A stretch of 64,000 bases of DNA, taken from assembly GCA_963677655.1 (NCBI GenBank), contig OY782088.1; one strand, 5' to 3'. This DNA comes from Saccharicrinis sp963677655. GTDB taxonomy: Bacteria > Bacteroidota > Bacteroidia > Bacteroidales > Marinilabiliaceae. Positions 63,941 through 64,000 of this stretch are shown here, in pieces; within the stretch, counting starts at the first letter, position 1; every line of letters starts with the position of its first letter. The notes beneath the pieces are model-generated. The model saw only the letters and a list, made by a program, of their open reading frames with translations. It had not been told where the DNA came from and did not search any database. A program made the position numbers and the translations under genes.

Positions 63941-64000
63941 ATGAAAGGAGCTATTATTGGTGATATTATTGGATCTGCATTTGTGCATGACAATAGATCT
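63941..64000 (+). CDS. ADP-ribosylglycohydrolase family protein, N-terminal fragment (cut by window edge)
   Basis: Twenty codons from the ATG to the window end encode MKGAIIGDIIGSAFVHDNRS. The GAIIGDIIGSAF pattern is the conserved N-terminus of the DraG-type ADP-ribosylglycohydrolase family, in which the GD residues bind metal. Only the start is present, so substrate (protein, DNA or nucleotide ADP-ribose) is open. Confidence 0.7.
   Translation, partial: MKGAIIGDIIGSAFVHDNRS

Noticed and set aside
63781..63993. 70-residue minus-strand ORF at the right end
   Set aside because: It is antisense to the start of the ADP-ribosylglycohydrolase gene and its composition is that of a reverse complement; no family resemblance.
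1..64000. Mobile element, CRISPR array, prophage or defence island
   Set aside because: No transposase, integrase, repeat-spacer array, phage structural gene, restriction or toxin-antitoxin gene was recognised anywhere in the window.

Overview
The window is a single stretch of chromosome from an AT-rich member of the Bacteroidota. Three things point there. Many genes are preceded by the Bacteroidota sigma -7 element TAnnTTTG and few by Shine-Dalgarno sites. Several family versions are typical of the phylum: a long Ala/Glu-tailed bS16, DUF3810, DUF4369 lipoproteins with TlpA-like domains, LytS/LytTR two-component genes, and the gene order rsfS-ftsH-cdsA-psd. The low GC and the mreCD-mrdA-rodA set suggest Bacteroidia, possibly a marine Marinifilaceae/Marinilabiliales lineage. 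That family guess is inference only. I see no insertion sequence, prophage, CRISPR array, rRNA or tRNA. Most of the window is ordinary core genome.

Layout. 1-4.1 kb: the 5' end of lysS on the minus strand, then lipA, lipB and recJ. 4.2-8.3 kb: a lipoprotein of unknown function and a large ABC protein with its own helical and FHA-like N-terminus. 8.4-10.9 kb: a LiaF-like membrane protein with a LytS-type kinase and a LytTR regulator. 11-13.4 kb: ribF and ahcY. 13.5-16.9 kb (minus): a STAS-like protein, a methyl-accepting protein without a periplasmic sensor, and mpl. 17-24.5 kb: a DUF3810 protein, a HAD phosphatase, rpsP, rimM, an acyl-CoA ligase gene broken by one missing T, pdxB and gnd. 24.6-27.5 kb (minus): hom and metY, the latter behind a leader that encodes a ten-residue methionine-rich peptide. 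27.6-29 kb: a 38-residue membrane peptide gene and a convergent secreted protein of unknown function. 29-35 kb: a TolC/HlyD/RND efflux operon. 35-39.8 kb: mreC, mreD, mrdA, rodA. 40-45.1 kb: a KamA-like radical SAM protein, a flippase-like membrane protein and priA. 45.1-52.2 kb: a MoxR/DUF58/DUF4350/DUF4129-like/SpoIIM operon with a divergent RDD gene. 52.2-54.6 kb: two lipoproteins with thioredoxin folds that lack the redox cysteines. 55-59.1 kb (minus): rsfS, ftsH, cdsA, psd. 59.3-64 kb: birA, a SRPBCC protein, pyrE, a Nudix hydrolase, a SPOR-domain protein, a PerM/AI-2E family permease and the first 20 codons of an ADP-ribosylglycohydrolase.

How the parts work together. Envelope construction dominates: elongasome (mreC/D, PBP2, RodA), murein recycling (mpl), phospholipid synthesis (cdsA, psd), efflux (RND) and envelope sensing (LiaF-like plus LytS/LytTR). 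A second theme is sulfur and one-carbon metabolism: ahcY, metY and hom.

The observations most worth checking are: the Met-rich leader peptide with alternative stem-loops upstream of metY; the single-base lesion in the acyl-CoA ligase; the MoxR/SpoIIM/RDD cluster, whose biochemical role is unknown; the paired redox-dead TlpA-like lipoproteins; and the small membrane peptide with an ECF-sigma-like promoter. I do not see a clear new defence or mobile system.
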